This document shows positions 17,631 to 26,749 of a DNA stretch of 64,000 nt, piece after piece; the stretch's first letter is position 1; the number at the start of each line of letters is the position of its first letter. The position numbers were made by a program, and so were the translations under genes. The stretch lies in NCBI GenBank assembly GCA_964412455.1, contig CAYPOT010000006.1, forward strand, positions 33,338-97,337, given 5' to 3'. Below the pieces are notes generated by a model that saw only the letters and a list, made by a program, of their open reading frames with translations, searched no databases and was not told where the DNA came from. This stretch comes from JAAXXJ01 sp964412455 (GTDB taxonomy: Bacteria > Nitrospirota > UBA9217).

Positions 17631-17631
17631 G
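17611..17631 (-). promoter_or_regulatory. HAIR-like HspR operator overlapping the dnaJ promoter
   Basis: The minus strand reads CTTGACA, seven bases, ACTCATA. The HAIR consensus is CTTGAGT-N7-ACTCAAG, so five of seven positions match in each half with the exact spacing. It covers the -35 box and part of the spacer, suited to repression by HspR encoded in the same operon. Confidence 0.55.
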
Positions 17632-17658
17632 GTGTTAAGAAAAAAAATAACTATCTGA

Positions 17659-18345
17659 TTATATGAGCTTTATAATGCACTCTTGTGCTTTTTCTCCAAT
17701 CACTACCGAAGTAAACCTGTCTCCCTCATATATCCAAGCCTCTCCCTTATCCATGCGCAGGTTTTGAACAGCAGCGATGACCCGGTCGCTATATTCCCGG
17801 CTCCAGACAGCGGAACTCTTTCCAAATGACCAGAGCAGGCCGACAAGTTCCAGGCCGCGGACCTTCACAAGGGGGTCCTTGTCCGAAAGCGAAGAAATAA
17901 TGGTCTTCTGGTTGGGCGCCGCCAGTTCCGGCGCTGGTCCGGCGATCCTGCCGAGGGCATAGAGCACCCCTCCCCGGAACACGTCCTCCTCGATCTCATA
18001 GACCGATGCGATGAGCGGTATGAAGTCCTTAAAGCGCTTCGGGTCCGCGCTCACGATCTCGCCGAGGATCTCGGGCGCCGACCAGCCGATGCCGCCCGAC
18101 TCGTCCGACAGCGACCAGATAAGCTTCCGGCAGGTCTCACGCAGAAAATCGAGGTCCGTTGGCAACATCTCGCGCGCCGCCAGGCCGATGGCCTTGATGG
18201 CCCTCCAGCCGACAAGGGTGTCTTTGTCGTAGGCAAGCCTGACAAGAAGAGAAACGATCTTCCGGTCATCCCTGGCGAGCGACACAACCGTCCCGGCATC
18301 GTTTCTTTCGAGAAGATCGCAGACTGTTTTTTTCTTGTTTTGCAT
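17659..18345 (-). CDS. HEAT-repeat protein (DVU0298-like)
   Basis: 228 residues of helical repeats. Several motifs of HEAT type are visible (LVGWRAIKAIGLAAREM, FRGGVLYALGRIAG, VKVRGLELVGLLW). No signal peptide or catalytic motif. Length and repeats resemble the DVU0298-type family known from sulfate reducers and relatives, usually near redox genes. A protein-binding scaffold is likely; the partner is unknown. It lies 85 bp upstream of dnaJ on the same strand, but dnaJ has its own promoter. Confidence 0.65.
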   Translation of the reverse strand: MQNKKKTVCDLLERNDAGTVVSLARDDRKIVSLLVRLAYDKDTLVGWRAIKAIGLAAREMLPTDLDFLRETCRKLIWSLSDESGGIGWSAPEILGEIVSADPKRFKDFIPLIASVYEIEEDVFRGGVLYALGRIAGPAPELAAPNQKTIISSLSDKDPLVKVRGLELVGLLWSFGKSSAVWSREYSDRVIAAVQNLRMDKGEAWIYEGDRFTSVVIGEKAQECIIKLI

Positions 18346-18781
18346 AGGATCGGGAAAGGGAGCTTTATCGGCGGGTTACTGAGAAGAACGGCAGCACACT
18401 GACCGCGCCCTGCCGCTGAAATTGCCTTTCACGGAAACGTATTCGCCGGCACATTGACACCATGGAGGCAGTACGAATTCGGCGTCAGCACATTGAACCG
18501 CGCGATCTAAACTCGGAGCTTGCCGCGCCGGCATGGACGCTCATGCCGGCAGGTGCGCCGGTCATGGCATACGTTCCATTATACTGGCAGCCGCCCATTC
18601 AGCAAAGCTGGAACGTGAAGGCTTTGCAACCTCACGACCACCATTGCACGATAAAAAAACTTGCACCCTTGAAAGAACACAAGGGTGCAAGCCAAATCAG
18701 CTTTCGCGGGTGCAAGCAAGCAATCCGGCAAAACTACCGGATATCACTATCGTAACGCCCTCTCTTATTCCGCAGACTACA
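18346..18781. other. Gene-free stretch with hairpins
   Basis: 436 bp between two minus-strand genes. It holds the terminator of the Ig-domain gene (18653-18691), a second hairpin with arms GCCGGCATG and CATGCCGGC (18527-18550, six-base loop, no U tract) and presumably the promoter of the HEAT-repeat gene. No convincing coding frame. Confidence 0.6.
18653..18691 (-). terminator. Rho-independent terminator of the Ig-domain lipoprotein gene
   Basis: On the minus strand CTTGCACCCTTG (18691-18680) pairs perfectly with CAAGGGTGCAAG (18671-18660) around an eight-base loop and is followed by seven T. About 90 bp after the stop. Confidence 0.8.
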
Positions 18782-21706
18782 TCATGGCGCAACAGCGCTC
18801 ACCTCGCCGGACTTGGCGCTTGCTCCACCCGAGTTCACCGCGGTTGCCGCGTAGTAATACGTTGTGCTCGTTGTGAGCCCCGTATGGAGATAGGGACTGG
18901 TGACCCCGGAGATCAACGTCGTCGTAAGTCCGGGAGCCGTTCCCCAATACAGATTATACGATGTTGCACCGGTCACCGGGGCCCACTGCAGGGTAATCTG
19001 TCCTGCGCCGGGACCCGCTGTCGCGGTCACGCTCGGCGCAGCCGGGGCCACGGGCTGCAAAGTTACCAATCCGGCATAGCCTACCACCGTCTTTATCGCG
19101 CCGCACGTTCCGGGCCAGTCGTAGGTTGCGAGCAGCGTCGGATAGATGGGTTCGGCTGACGTTGAAGTATTTTTTACCGTGTAGCTCACGACCGACGGGC
19201 CGGTTGACAGCGCATCACCTAATGTCTCAAATCCGCCGATCCAGGTTATCTTTGCTGCCGATTCGTCAGAGGTCAGGGAGATCTTTGTTCCCGCTATGGG
19301 CGTATTCATGTTGATATCGCTGACATATACGTAGAAGACCGCACTACTTCCCGGGGCAATGGTTACCGCTCCAAAGCCGGCAGAAGCGCTCTGGATACGG
19401 CTTGTATTGGTACTAAAATGCGGCGGGCCGGTCATCACGAGGTTCACATTCCGGAATATCGGTATCCGTGGGTCCCACTGGCCATTTGCATTGTTGTACA
19501 CGCCCGCGGTGGCGCCGGGAACGCCTGTGGCGCCGCCCTGCCAGTCAAAGAACAATTCTGTGGCATCACGGGCGCCGTTGTCATCGGAATCGATGAAGGG
19601 TTCGGGAAGGTCCGTGTACGTCTCGCCCGCATCATACACCCCGTCCGCATCGAGGTCCACGAAGTGTTCTTCGCCGGTGGTCGAAACAAGGACGGACAGA
19701 TACCCGTCGCGGGGATTATAGGTCCTGGTCCCACTGGAGTAGAACAGCCCACCCGCGATCTCCCACGCAGCCGGCGCCACATCGGTCGGCCTCGGGTCCT
19801 GGGTCCGGTACACGGAATTTGTGACCCCCAGGGCGTCGGTCACATTGCTCGTATCCACGGCGCCGGCATCCGTTGCAAAGGAAACCGACGTCCCCTGCAG
19901 AATATTATAGTTCCCGAACCGGTCCGCAATGTACGCCGTAAGCGTGGATTGGACATTATTGCAGATGAGGCCGTCGAGGTTGAACCTTGAGACCGCCACG
20001 CTGAAGAACCGGTCGGAAGGCACGCCGCCGCCGATCGAAATATTACCTGAGGACGTTGAGATCGTCGCGCCGCTCGGCAGCAGCGTCGACGCCACGATCC
20101 GTGCGGGCCCGGCCACGAGGCCGGCCTGCAGCGTCGCCGCGACCTTTCCATCCAGACCGGTGCTGCCGCTTGACGCGGCAAGCGTGCTTCCGGAAGGGCC
20201 GTACAGCGTAAAGGTTACCGATACCCCTTGTTTCGGACTGCTGTTCGTGTCCCGCGCGATAAATGTCACCAGCGAGGAGGACCCGATCCCCGACCCGGAA
20301 ATTCCGATCACGTTGGGCACGGCCGATACGAACTCGAGGCTCTGCGTGGCCGCGGAGCTGACCGTGATCAAGACCGTCGCTGATACGGATCCGGCCGTTG
20401 CCGTAACCACAAGACTTCCACCGTTGATCAGATCTGCGGCAAAGGTGACCGAGGCAACGCCGCTCACCGTGGTGGCCGTGGCCGACGAGAGACTGCCCGC
20501 ATTCGTTGCGCCGGCTGTTATGGTGAAGGTCACCGTCGTCCCGTCCGTTACCGGGTTGTTCAGCACGTTCCTGACCGTGGCGATTAGGTTCGTGTTCTGG
20601 CCGTTCAGCAGACTCGGGTTCGTGGCGCTTAAGCTGATCGAGGCCGGAGCGCTCGTGATGTTCAACGACACGTTCTGGGAAGCCACACCCGTGGCGGAGC
20701 CCTGGATATTCACCACGCCCGATGACGTGCCGGCATAGAAGGTCGTGCTGGCGATGCCCGAGGAGTTGGTGAGCGCCGTGATCGTGAGCTGAGACACGGT
20801 CGCGCTGAAACTGCCCAGGGTCGTTCCCGAAGTGATCGTGAGCGTGACAATACTACCAAATGCCGGAGCGCCGGTACTGGTAAGAAGCGTCGCGGACACT
20901 GTTGACTGGCCTTGAATGTTGATTGACAGCGGCGTTGATGATAATGTCATGCTTGCCGGCGTCGGCGGAGGAGGCGTGCCGATGGTCAGCGAAGCGCCGT
21001 TGTTCAGTGTGCCCACGGTCGCGGTGATAGTGACCACCGCATCCACCGCATTCGCCGTAAAGGTGTCGGTCGCCACGCCCGAGCCGTCGGTCGGCACGAT
21101 CCCTGAAGTAAAATTACCCGTCAGCGTATTGCTGACCGAGAACGTCACGTTCACGCCGCTTATGACCAGCCCCAACGCGTCCCTGACGGTCGCGGACACC
21201 GTGGTACTGCCCGACGATGCAATGGTCGTTGAGCCGAGGGTGACAATGACCGACGTGGGTACCTGCGGAGGCGTGCCGATGGCAATGGAGGCGCTGCCGG
21301 TGATCGTTCCTGTGCCGACGGTAACGCTGGCCCGGATGGTCGCGTTCACGTCCGGGGTGACCGCGGTGAACAGACTCGTTGCGACACCGGACGCATCAGT
21401 GACCGCCGTGGTCGGGGTGAACGTGCCCGTGCCCGCGCTGATAACAGAGAAGGTGACGCTGACATTCGGCATCAAGACCGAGCTCGCATCTCTCACAACC
21501 GCGGTCACCGTGGAAGTCCCGCCATTGCCGATAGCCGCGGAGGAAAGCGATACCTGGGCGGTCGTGGGTGTCGGGGTTGCCGGCGTTCCCGGCGTTCCCG
21601 GCGTACCCCCCCCGCCCGCTGCAGGACCATTAAAATCCGTCCCGCCGCAGCTGCTCAGGAAGATCGCCAAGAACAGGATCATCGTGACCACTCGAATACT
21701 TCTCAT
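18782..21706 (-). CDS. Large surface lipoprotein with bacterial Ig-like repeats and C-terminal fibronectin type III domain
   Basis: 974 residues from the ATG at 21706 (SD GGGAGG). Lipoprotein signal: MRSIRVVTMILFLAIFLSSC with the lipobox cysteine at residue 20. Then a Pro/Thr/Gly linker and about six Ig-like (Big_1/invasin-type) domains of about 100 residues, each with a motif such as VSATVRDALG and SGVAT. A middle part holds two EF-hand-like loops (DLDADGVYDAGE, DSDDNGARDATE), and the end is an FN3 domain (QITLQWAPVTGATSYNLYW). Probable adhesin or surface filament protein. Close to the pilus genes but separately transcribed. The exact domain count is by eye. Confidence 0.8.
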   Translation of the reverse strand: MRSIRVVTMILFLAIFLSSCGGTDFNGPAAGGGGTPGTPGTPATPTPTTAQVSLSSAAIGNGGTSTVTAVVRDASSVLMPNVSVTFSVISAGTGTFTPTTAVTDASGVATSLFTAVTPDVNATIRASVTVGTGTITGSASIAIGTPPQVPTSVIVTLGSTTIASSGSTTVSATVRDALGLVISGVNVTFSVSNTLTGNFTSGIVPTDGSGVATDTFTANAVDAVVTITATVGTLNNGASLTIGTPPPPTPASMTLSSTPLSINIQGQSTVSATLLTSTGAPAFGSIVTLTITSGTTLGSFSATVSQLTITALTNSSGIASTTFYAGTSSGVVNIQGSATGVASQNVSLNITSAPASISLSATNPSLLNGQNTNLIATVRNVLNNPVTDGTTVTFTITAGATNAGSLSSATATTVSGVASVTFAADLINGGSLVVTATAGSVSATVLITVSSAATQSLEFVSAVPNVIGISGSGIGSSSLVTFIARDTNSSPKQGVSVTFTLYGPSGSTLAASSGSTGLDGKVAATLQAGLVAGPARIVASTLLPSGATISTSSGNISIGGGVPSDRFFSVAVSRFNLDGLICNNVQSTLTAYIADRFGNYNILQGTSVSFATDAGAVDTSNVTDALGVTNSVYRTQDPRPTDVAPAAWEIAGGLFYSSGTRTYNPRDGYLSVLVSTTGEEHFVDLDADGVYDAGETYTDLPEPFIDSDDNGARDATELFFDWQGGATGVPGATAGVYNNANGQWDPRIPIFRNVNLVMTGPPHFSTNTSRIQSASAGFGAVTIAPGSSAVFYVYVSDINMNTPIAGTKISLTSDESAAKITWIGGFETLGDALSTGPSVVSYTVKNTSTSAEPIYPTLLATYDWPGTCGAIKTVVGYAGLVTLQPVAPAAPSVTATAGPGAGQITLQWAPVTGATSYNLYWGTAPGLTTTLISGVTSPYLHTGLTTSTTYYYAATAVNSGGASAKSGEVSAVAP

Positions 21707-22012
21707 ACGTTCCCTCCCCACCTGCCGGAACACGTTCTTAAAATAACGCAAACTGTTTTTATCAATGCCTTGATTGTGATCAGTGTCCAGAATGAAAGCG
21801 ATCCAGAACTTCATTATAAATTATAACAATATTTTTCGTATTGCCCACACATACGTGATAAGTGATAAGGAAGCGGTTCCCGATCCTGCCAGCACCCTTT
21901 TGGATTCGTTATGCCCTTTTGCGAAAAAGAACTGGCGACGCCCGGTAGTTTCAACAAACAAATTCAAAGGAACATAACACCGTCTGAAGAAGAAACACCA
22001 TTACCTTGTATT
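21707..22012. other. Intergenic stretch, AT-rich
   Basis: About 305 bp before the Ig-domain gene, locally AT-rich around 21770-21870, consistent with a promoter region. No coding frame or strong structure recognised. Confidence 0.4.
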
Positions 22013-22585
22013 CTAAGGCGCCGGCGCCGGCTGTCCCTCAACTGTCCAGTCCACATTAAACGTCCACCCGAGTGAGCCGGAGTATGCCTGAATCCATGAT
22101 TGTCCCGTCTGGGCGGCTCCTGCCGTGAAAGTCGTTCCCGTACCAGCGGTCGCAAGATTTGCCGCCGGTAGGATCTCAGTGATCCAGTATAAAACAGCCA
22201 CACCGGTGTCGTTCGTCACAACAGCCCGGGTATTCATTGGCCCGACCCCGGTAATGGTGGTCCCATACGTAAGATCAGTAAACCAGAATCCGTCTGTGTA
22301 AACGATCAAGCAGACGTTGTTTCGGTTACCGCCGCTGTCGGTGACTTTAAAGGTTATCGGTGTGTAGCGGACCGATCCTCCAGGGAACGGAGAACCGAAA
22401 GATGATGCTCCAGTAAACGTGTCATCGGAAGGACCCGTGATCGTATCAGTTGCATTCGCCAGATATGATCCTGAGGGACAACCCTGCTTGTCCGCCACAT
22501 CCGATCCGCAGCCCTGAAGCAGTACAATGGGTGCAATGAGAAACGCAAGAACCAGGACCGAAAACAGTCTTGCTGTCAGTTTCAT
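22013..22585 (-). CDS. Small secreted lipoprotein of unknown function
   Basis: 190 residues. A lipoprotein signal peptide ends in the lipobox segment IVLLQGCGSD (Cys about residue 26). The mature part is Gly/Thr/Ser-rich and beta-strand-like, with two further cysteines (KQGC and NNVC) that could form a disulfide. No family recognised. It lies on the same strand upstream of the Ig-domain lipoprotein and may share its role at the cell surface; this is only positional. Confidence 0.7.
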   Translation of the reverse strand: MKLTARLFSVLVLAFLIAPIVLLQGCGSDVADKQGCPSGSYLANATDTITGPSDDTFTGASSFGSPFPGGSVRYTPITFKVTDSGGNRNNVCLIVYTDGFWFTDLTYGTTITGVGPMNTRAVVTNDTGVAVLYWITEILPAANLATAGTGTTFTAGAAQTGQSWIQAYSGSLGWTFNVDWTVEGQPAPAP

Positions 22586-22792
22586 AAACCTGCCTCCCGA
22601 TGTTCTTAATATACAACTATAATGCCAAAAGATAAGACATGCCCAACCTGCTGTTAATCCTTGCTTTTACTATCAGATCCAGAGTCTGGCACGCCCGGCA
22701 AAGGCAACCGGGTTCGCCAACTGTGTAATGGTTTACACACCTAACCTCCGCATAACTGCATCTTCCAGGCTCAGTTGCGCCTGCCGTTTTAG

Positions 22793-22956
22793 ATCACTTC
22801 CTGCTTCACGACCCGTGGCGTGATGAAGATGAGAAGCTCACGCTTTTCCTCTCGTACCGTCTTGCTTTTGAACAGCCACCCGATCAGCGGGAGATCGGCG
22901 AGAAAGGGCACCTTCGTAACCGTCTGGCCGCGGTCGAGGATCAAAATTCCGCCGAT
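22793..22956 (-). pseudogene. Duplicated 3' end of pilQ (about 54 codons)
   Basis: This 164-bp segment repeats 23782-23945, the end of pilQ, with only about six mismatches, all in the distal half; the first 80-odd bases from the inner junction are identical. It keeps the frame IGGILILDRGQTVTKVPF and a stop (TAA here, TAG in pilQ). It has no start. The copy begins at the HEPN toxin stop codon. Together the two copies form a direct repeat of period 989 bp flanking the toxin-antitoxin pair. Confidence 0.9.
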
Positions 22957-23364
22957 CTATGGCTCGCCGATAATTTCCGCAAGCATATTCCTTACCTTAA
23001 CTCTCACCCTTCCCGCCGCCTTGTGAGCGCGCTCCGCCTCTTCCTCGGTATAATGGGTCGGCCAGTGGACCGGATACCTGCTCTCAATATAGAAGTCGTT
23101 CAGGAACTCACAGTCCGCCCGCGCTGCATCCATGTCCGGTCTCTGCTCCTTGCAGATGTCGAGGAGCTGTGCCAGATCGTGGGTCTTCCTGAATTCGAGC
23201 TCAAAGGCCACGATACATGTCTTGAGATACTTTTCCGCGGCCTGCTGAAAATGAAAGCAGATTTGCGGATAAAAACCTTCTCGTGCCCGGAGGCTGGCTT
23301 CGGCGAATCGGTAGTCCTCCTCCGCCTTCTGCAGCCATTCCCGGACAACGACGGGATCAACCAT
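22957..23364 (-). CDS. hepT: HEPN-domain toxin (HepT-like)
   Basis: 135 residues, all helical, with the HEPN core FHFQQAAEKYLKTCI (about 36-50) and the conserved basic-acidic segment FRKTHDLAQLL. HEPN proteins of this size act as RNases or are AMPylated by a partner MNT protein. It overlaps the upstream MNT gene by eight bases, the classic two-gene arrangement. The stop codon TAG falls exactly at the junction with the duplicated pilQ tail, so the last residues may have been set by the insertion. The pair is likely a functional toxin-antitoxin module. Confidence 0.85.
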   Translation of the reverse strand: MVDPVVVREWLQKAEEDYRFAEASLRAREGFYPQICFHFQQAAEKYLKTCIVAFELEFRKTHDLAQLLDICKEQRPDMDAARADCEFLNDFYIESRYPVHWPTHYTEEEAERAHKAAGRVRVKVRNMLAEIIGEP

Positions 23365-23677
23365 AGAGCACTTTCCCTTCGGAAAGCACCGCCTTCACGA
23401 ACGGATCGCCCATTTTCAGGCGCTCCTCGATCTCCTCGGGCCGATACACGAGAAAGTCGGCGGCCACTTTTTTCTTGATGAGTCTCCGCAGTTCCCGCAT
23501 CCGGTCTATTCCGTAGCGGGGCACATCTTTCTTGATCACCAGCAGATCGACGTCGCTGTCGGGAGTAAACCCTCCCCGCGCCGCACTCCCGAACAGAATG
23601 ATTTTCTCCGGGTGATACTTCTCGACAATCTGCCGGGCTATATCCTGAATCTCACTCTCAACGTCGATCATACTCAT
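23357..23677 (-). CDS. mntA: MNT-domain nucleotidyltransferase antitoxin (MntA-like)
   Basis: 106 residues with the minimal nucleotidyltransferase motif FGSAARGGFTPDSDVDLLVI (about 30-49), giving GS and DxD metal ligands. In characterised pairs this protein AMPylates and silences the HEPN toxin. Overlaps hepT by eight bases. The start ATG at 23677 has TGAGGA nearby; a second ATG lies two codons later. Located between pilQ and a duplicated pilQ tail. Confidence 0.85.
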   Translation of the reverse strand: MSMIDVESEIQDIARQIVEKYHPEKIILFGSAARGGFTPDSDVDLLVIKKDVPRYGIDRMRELRRLIKKKVAADFLVYRPEEIEERLKMGDPFVKAVLSEGKVLYG

Positions 23678-23777
23678 TTCCTCATTTCGCCAACCCCGGC
23701 CCGATTCGACCCTCTCGGGAAGCCCGCAGGCCCGCGCCTTTTCCTATTGCGCCTTTCTTCCCGCGTATCACGGGCTG

Positions 23778-26174
23778 CTATATCACTTCCTGCTTCACAA
23801 CCCGTGGCGTGATGAAGATGAGAAGCTCGCGCTTTTCCTCACGCACTGACTTGCTTTTGAACAGCCACCCGATCAGCGGGAGATCGGCGAGAAAGGGCAC
23901 CTTCGTAACCGTCTGGCCGCGGTCGAGGATCAAAATTCCGCCGATGACCGCCGTCTCTCCATCGGCAAGAAGGATCTCCGTTGTGGCTTCGTTCTTCCTG
24001 ATCGAGGGCTGGCCGCCCGCTCCGAGGAGCGACGTGTCCGGCGCGTTCTTGGTGACCTGGATCTTCATGAAGATCTTGTTGTCCGGCGTGGCGTGCGGAG
24101 TCACGGCCAGCGACAATTTGGCGTCCACAAACTGGACGTTGGTTGCGCCGCCGGACGATGATGTGGCAAAGGGGATCGATACGCCTTGCTCGATCCTGGC
24201 TTCCTTGTTGTCCAGGGCGCTCACCCGCGGGGTCGAGATCACCTTTCCCTCGCCCGTTGATTCAAGCGCCGACAGGACCAGATCGAGGTTGAACGCCTTG
24301 CTGAGCGATCCGAACGAGAAACCTAAGGCGCCGCCGCCTGTCCCCGCGCCCGCGGGCGCCGGCATATTCACGAAATAGTTGCCCTGCCCGGAAGGGACCG
24401 CGCCCATAGACGGCCCACCGGTAACGCCGATACTGTTCGGGAACTGGAGCCCCGTCGGGTTCCCCGTTGCCGCGCCGGCTTTATAGTTGCCGCCCCACTG
24501 GACGCCGAGTGAACGGTTGAAATTAAGCGAGGCTTCCACGATCCGCGCCTCGATCATGATCTGCGGCGTCGGCTTGTCGAGCTGTTTGATGAGCAGAAGC
24601 ACATCGTCCACGTTCCGGGGAATGTCCTTTACAATAAGCGTGTTCGTCCTGGCATCCACCACGGTCTCGCCGCGGGCGGAGAGGGACTTCTTGATCGTGG
24701 CTTCGAGTTCTCCCGCCTTGGAGTAATTGATGGGAATGATGCGCGTGATCAGGTCTTCCGCCTTTTTCCGCGCTTCCTTTGTCCGCAGCTCATCGTCCGC
24801 TTCTTTTGCCAGTGCGCTCATGGATGCAATGCGGAGGATATTGTCCTCGATGCCATACCCCAGACCATTCATTCTCAGGATGATCTCCATGGCCTGGTCC
24901 CAGGGAATGTTGACGAGACGTACCGTTACCTTCCCTTTGACATCGGGAGACAGGATCATGTTCAGGTTCGCAAGCTCTCCGAACAGGCGGAGCACATTCA
25001 CCAGGTCGGCATCCTGAAGGTCCAGAGAGATCCTGCGCCCGCCATACTTCTTTGCTCCCATCACCAGGGAGTTTTCCGCGGTCAGCGACTTCGGGCGCGC
25101 CTGCGCGCGCGCCTGTTCTTTTTCCTGCGTTGCTGCCGCCGGCACCGGTGCAACCGCCACAGGCTCTTCCTTTTCCGCCATTTCCGTAACGGCAGGAGCG
25201 GCTTCCTGCGGCTGGGCTGCGGCGCGCTCCTGAGGCCTTTCCTCCGCCTTCGGCGCCGCGGCGATGTTCATTGCCACCACGAGCGTGTTCCCTTCGGGAG
25301 TAACCGTATATTCCATGGTCTTCGTGAGGTCAAGTACGATGCGCACCTTTTTATCAGGGGCCGCGTGCTGACCGATCCGGACCTTGTCCAGGCCCCCCTT
25401 TCTGACGGGGATCACACTGGGCCTGACGCGGCTTTTGGCGCCCGGGACATCGATCACGAGACGCTTGCCCTCGATCATGAAGGAATTCGGCTTCATCGTT
25501 CCGTCAGCTATGATCACCACTTTGGCGCCTTGCTTGCTGCCGGTCGCCTTCACCGATTTCACGACCTTTGCCGATCCGTTCTCGTCCGCACTCGGTGCGG
25601 ACGCTTCTTTGGGAACTTCAGCGATCGGCGCCGGAGTCACTGCTTCAGGTGCCGCCTGAGTAGCGTCAACCGGCTTTGCCAGCTCCACCATCAGCTTGCC
25701 GCCCGCCTGATAGACCTTGGTGTCCACGGTTTGGGAAAGGGCGATCTCCAAGCGGGCGATATTATCAACCTGGCTCGGGGTGATGTCCACCACCGGACCC
25801 ATGTTGACAGCGATCTTCTCCTTGAAATTCGCGAGGTCCGCGTCGGTGATATCAACGATCAACCGGAGCGGTTCGGTGAGCTGGAACGAGGTATACTGAA
25901 GTATCCGATCGCTTCCCTCTATCACGATCTCGGTCCGGGTATCGGTCTCGCGCGGGGAGATCGCCTGTATCACGACCTTGGCGCCTGACTGTGTTCCTGC
26001 TTCCGGCCCCTTGCGGGCGCCGCATCCCGCGAACACGAGGGATGAGACCATGATGAGCACTATGCACCAGGCGACAGGCCGGCAGCGCGCCATTCCGGTG
26101 TCCTGTTCTCCCCTGCCCCCCGATCTGCATCTACCCCGGGAGCTGATGTATCCAAGGGGTTGAATGGATTTCAT
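23778..26174 (-). CDS. pilQ: Type IV pilus outer-membrane secretin PilQ
   Basis: 798 residues. The start (AGGAGG upstream, ATGA overlap with pilP) precedes a hydrophobic signal with lipobox VSSLVFAGC at about residue 50. Two AMIN peptidoglycan-binding domains (about 75-165 and 205-290), a Pro/Ala/Glu-rich linker, STN/N-domains (SLDLQDADLVNVLRLFGEL, then TLIVKDIPRNVDDVLLLI) and the secretin core (about 600-798, ending FITPRVVKQEVI). It forms the pore for the pilus. Last gene of pilMNOPQ. Its final 164 bp occur again downstream at 22793-22956. Confidence 0.95.
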   Translation of the reverse strand: MKSIQPLGYISSRGRCRSGGRGEQDTGMARCRPVAWCIVLIMVSSLVFAGCGARKGPEAGTQSGAKVVIQAISPRETDTRTEIVIEGSDRILQYTSFQLTEPLRLIVDITDADLANFKEKIAVNMGPVVDITPSQVDNIARLEIALSQTVDTKVYQAGGKLMVELAKPVDATQAAPEAVTPAPIAEVPKEASAPSADENGSAKVVKSVKATGSKQGAKVVIIADGTMKPNSFMIEGKRLVIDVPGAKSRVRPSVIPVRKGGLDKVRIGQHAAPDKKVRIVLDLTKTMEYTVTPEGNTLVVAMNIAAAPKAEERPQERAAAQPQEAAPAVTEMAEKEEPVAVAPVPAAATQEKEQARAQARPKSLTAENSLVMGAKKYGGRRISLDLQDADLVNVLRLFGELANLNMILSPDVKGKVTVRLVNIPWDQAMEIILRMNGLGYGIEDNILRIASMSALAKEADDELRTKEARKKAEDLITRIIPINYSKAGELEATIKKSLSARGETVVDARTNTLIVKDIPRNVDDVLLLIKQLDKPTPQIMIEARIVEASLNFNRSLGVQWGGNYKAGAATGNPTGLQFPNSIGVTGGPSMGAVPSGQGNYFVNMPAPAGAGTGGGALGFSFGSLSKAFNLDLVLSALESTGEGKVISTPRVSALDNKEARIEQGVSIPFATSSSGGATNVQFVDAKLSLAVTPHATPDNKIFMKIQVTKNAPDTSLLGAGGQPSIRKNEATTEILLADGETAVIGGILILDRGQTVTKVPFLADLPLIGWLFKSKSVREEKRELLIFITPRVVKQEVI

Positions 26175-26749
26175 GGTGTCCCCTCCTGTTTTTTGCGGAG
26201 CTCAATAGTGATTTCCTTGCGATTTATTTCCCCTGTCGGGTCCTTATATTTTTCTTCAATGATCATGGTCGTCTGGGTGATCCTCTTTACAACGCCCTGA
26301 TTTGGCCCGATCTTCGTCCCTACCCGGATGAAGTAACCTTTGCCGTCGGGCCCCTCAAGCATTGCATGGTAGCCGAGCCCGCCCCAGACGATCCCGGCCA
26401 GTTTGAATTCACTGACGGGAAAACGCTCCAGGGGGGTCTTGGCACCGGCCAGGGCCTTCTTCTCCTCCTTGATGATAATAGGCATGAAGGGATCCCGACG
26501 GCCGGCCGGCGAATACACATAGATCGCTTCCGGCTTCTCCTCGGCCTGCGCCACGGTGGAGGTAACCGCGGACACTGGCTGCTGCGCCGGCGGCGGCGCC
26601 TTCACAGCCGGCGTTGGCTTGTCCGAGCAGCCGGCCATGCCGGCCACGGCCACGCACAAGACCGCCAGAATCGTGAGCAGCCGTTTACCTAACCTGTTTG
26701 GTTGCCGTGGGCTGGTTCGCTGTGTCAACTTTCTTCTCCACTGCTGCAA
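26171..26749 (-). CDS. pilP: Type IV pilus assembly lipoprotein PilP
   Basis: About 192 residues if started at the ATG 26749, which overlaps pilO by 65 bases; a TTG at 26728 with GGAGAAG upstream is an alternative. Lipobox AVAGMAGCSD. Then a Pro/Ala linker and the PilP beta domain (EFKLAGIVWGG, FIRVGTKIGPNQGVVKRI). It links PilNO in the inner membrane to PilQ. Ends with an ATGA overlap with pilQ. Confidence 0.9.
   Translation of the reverse strand: MQQWRRKLTQRTSPRQPNRLGKRLLTILAVLCVAVAGMAGCSDKPTPAVKAPPPAQQPVSAVTSTVAQAEEKPEAIYVYSPAGRRDPFMPIIIKEEKKALAGAKTPLERFPVSEFKLAGIVWGGLGYHAMLEGPDGKGYFIRVGTKIGPNQGVVKRITQTTMIIEEKYKDPTGEINRKEITIELRKKQEGTP

Noticed and set aside
18600..18650. TTGCAAAGCC on the minus strand resembling a GEMM core
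   Set aside because: It lies downstream of the gene terminator and lacks the partner GGCAAACC helix.
22680..22790. Possible c-di-GMP-I (GEMM) riboswitch before the small lipoprotein gene, based on GGCAAAGG and CCGGGTT strings
   Set aside because: The GAAA tetraloop, GGGACGCAAAGCC segment and correct order of stems are missing on both strands; only a small CCCGG/CCGGG hairpin remains.
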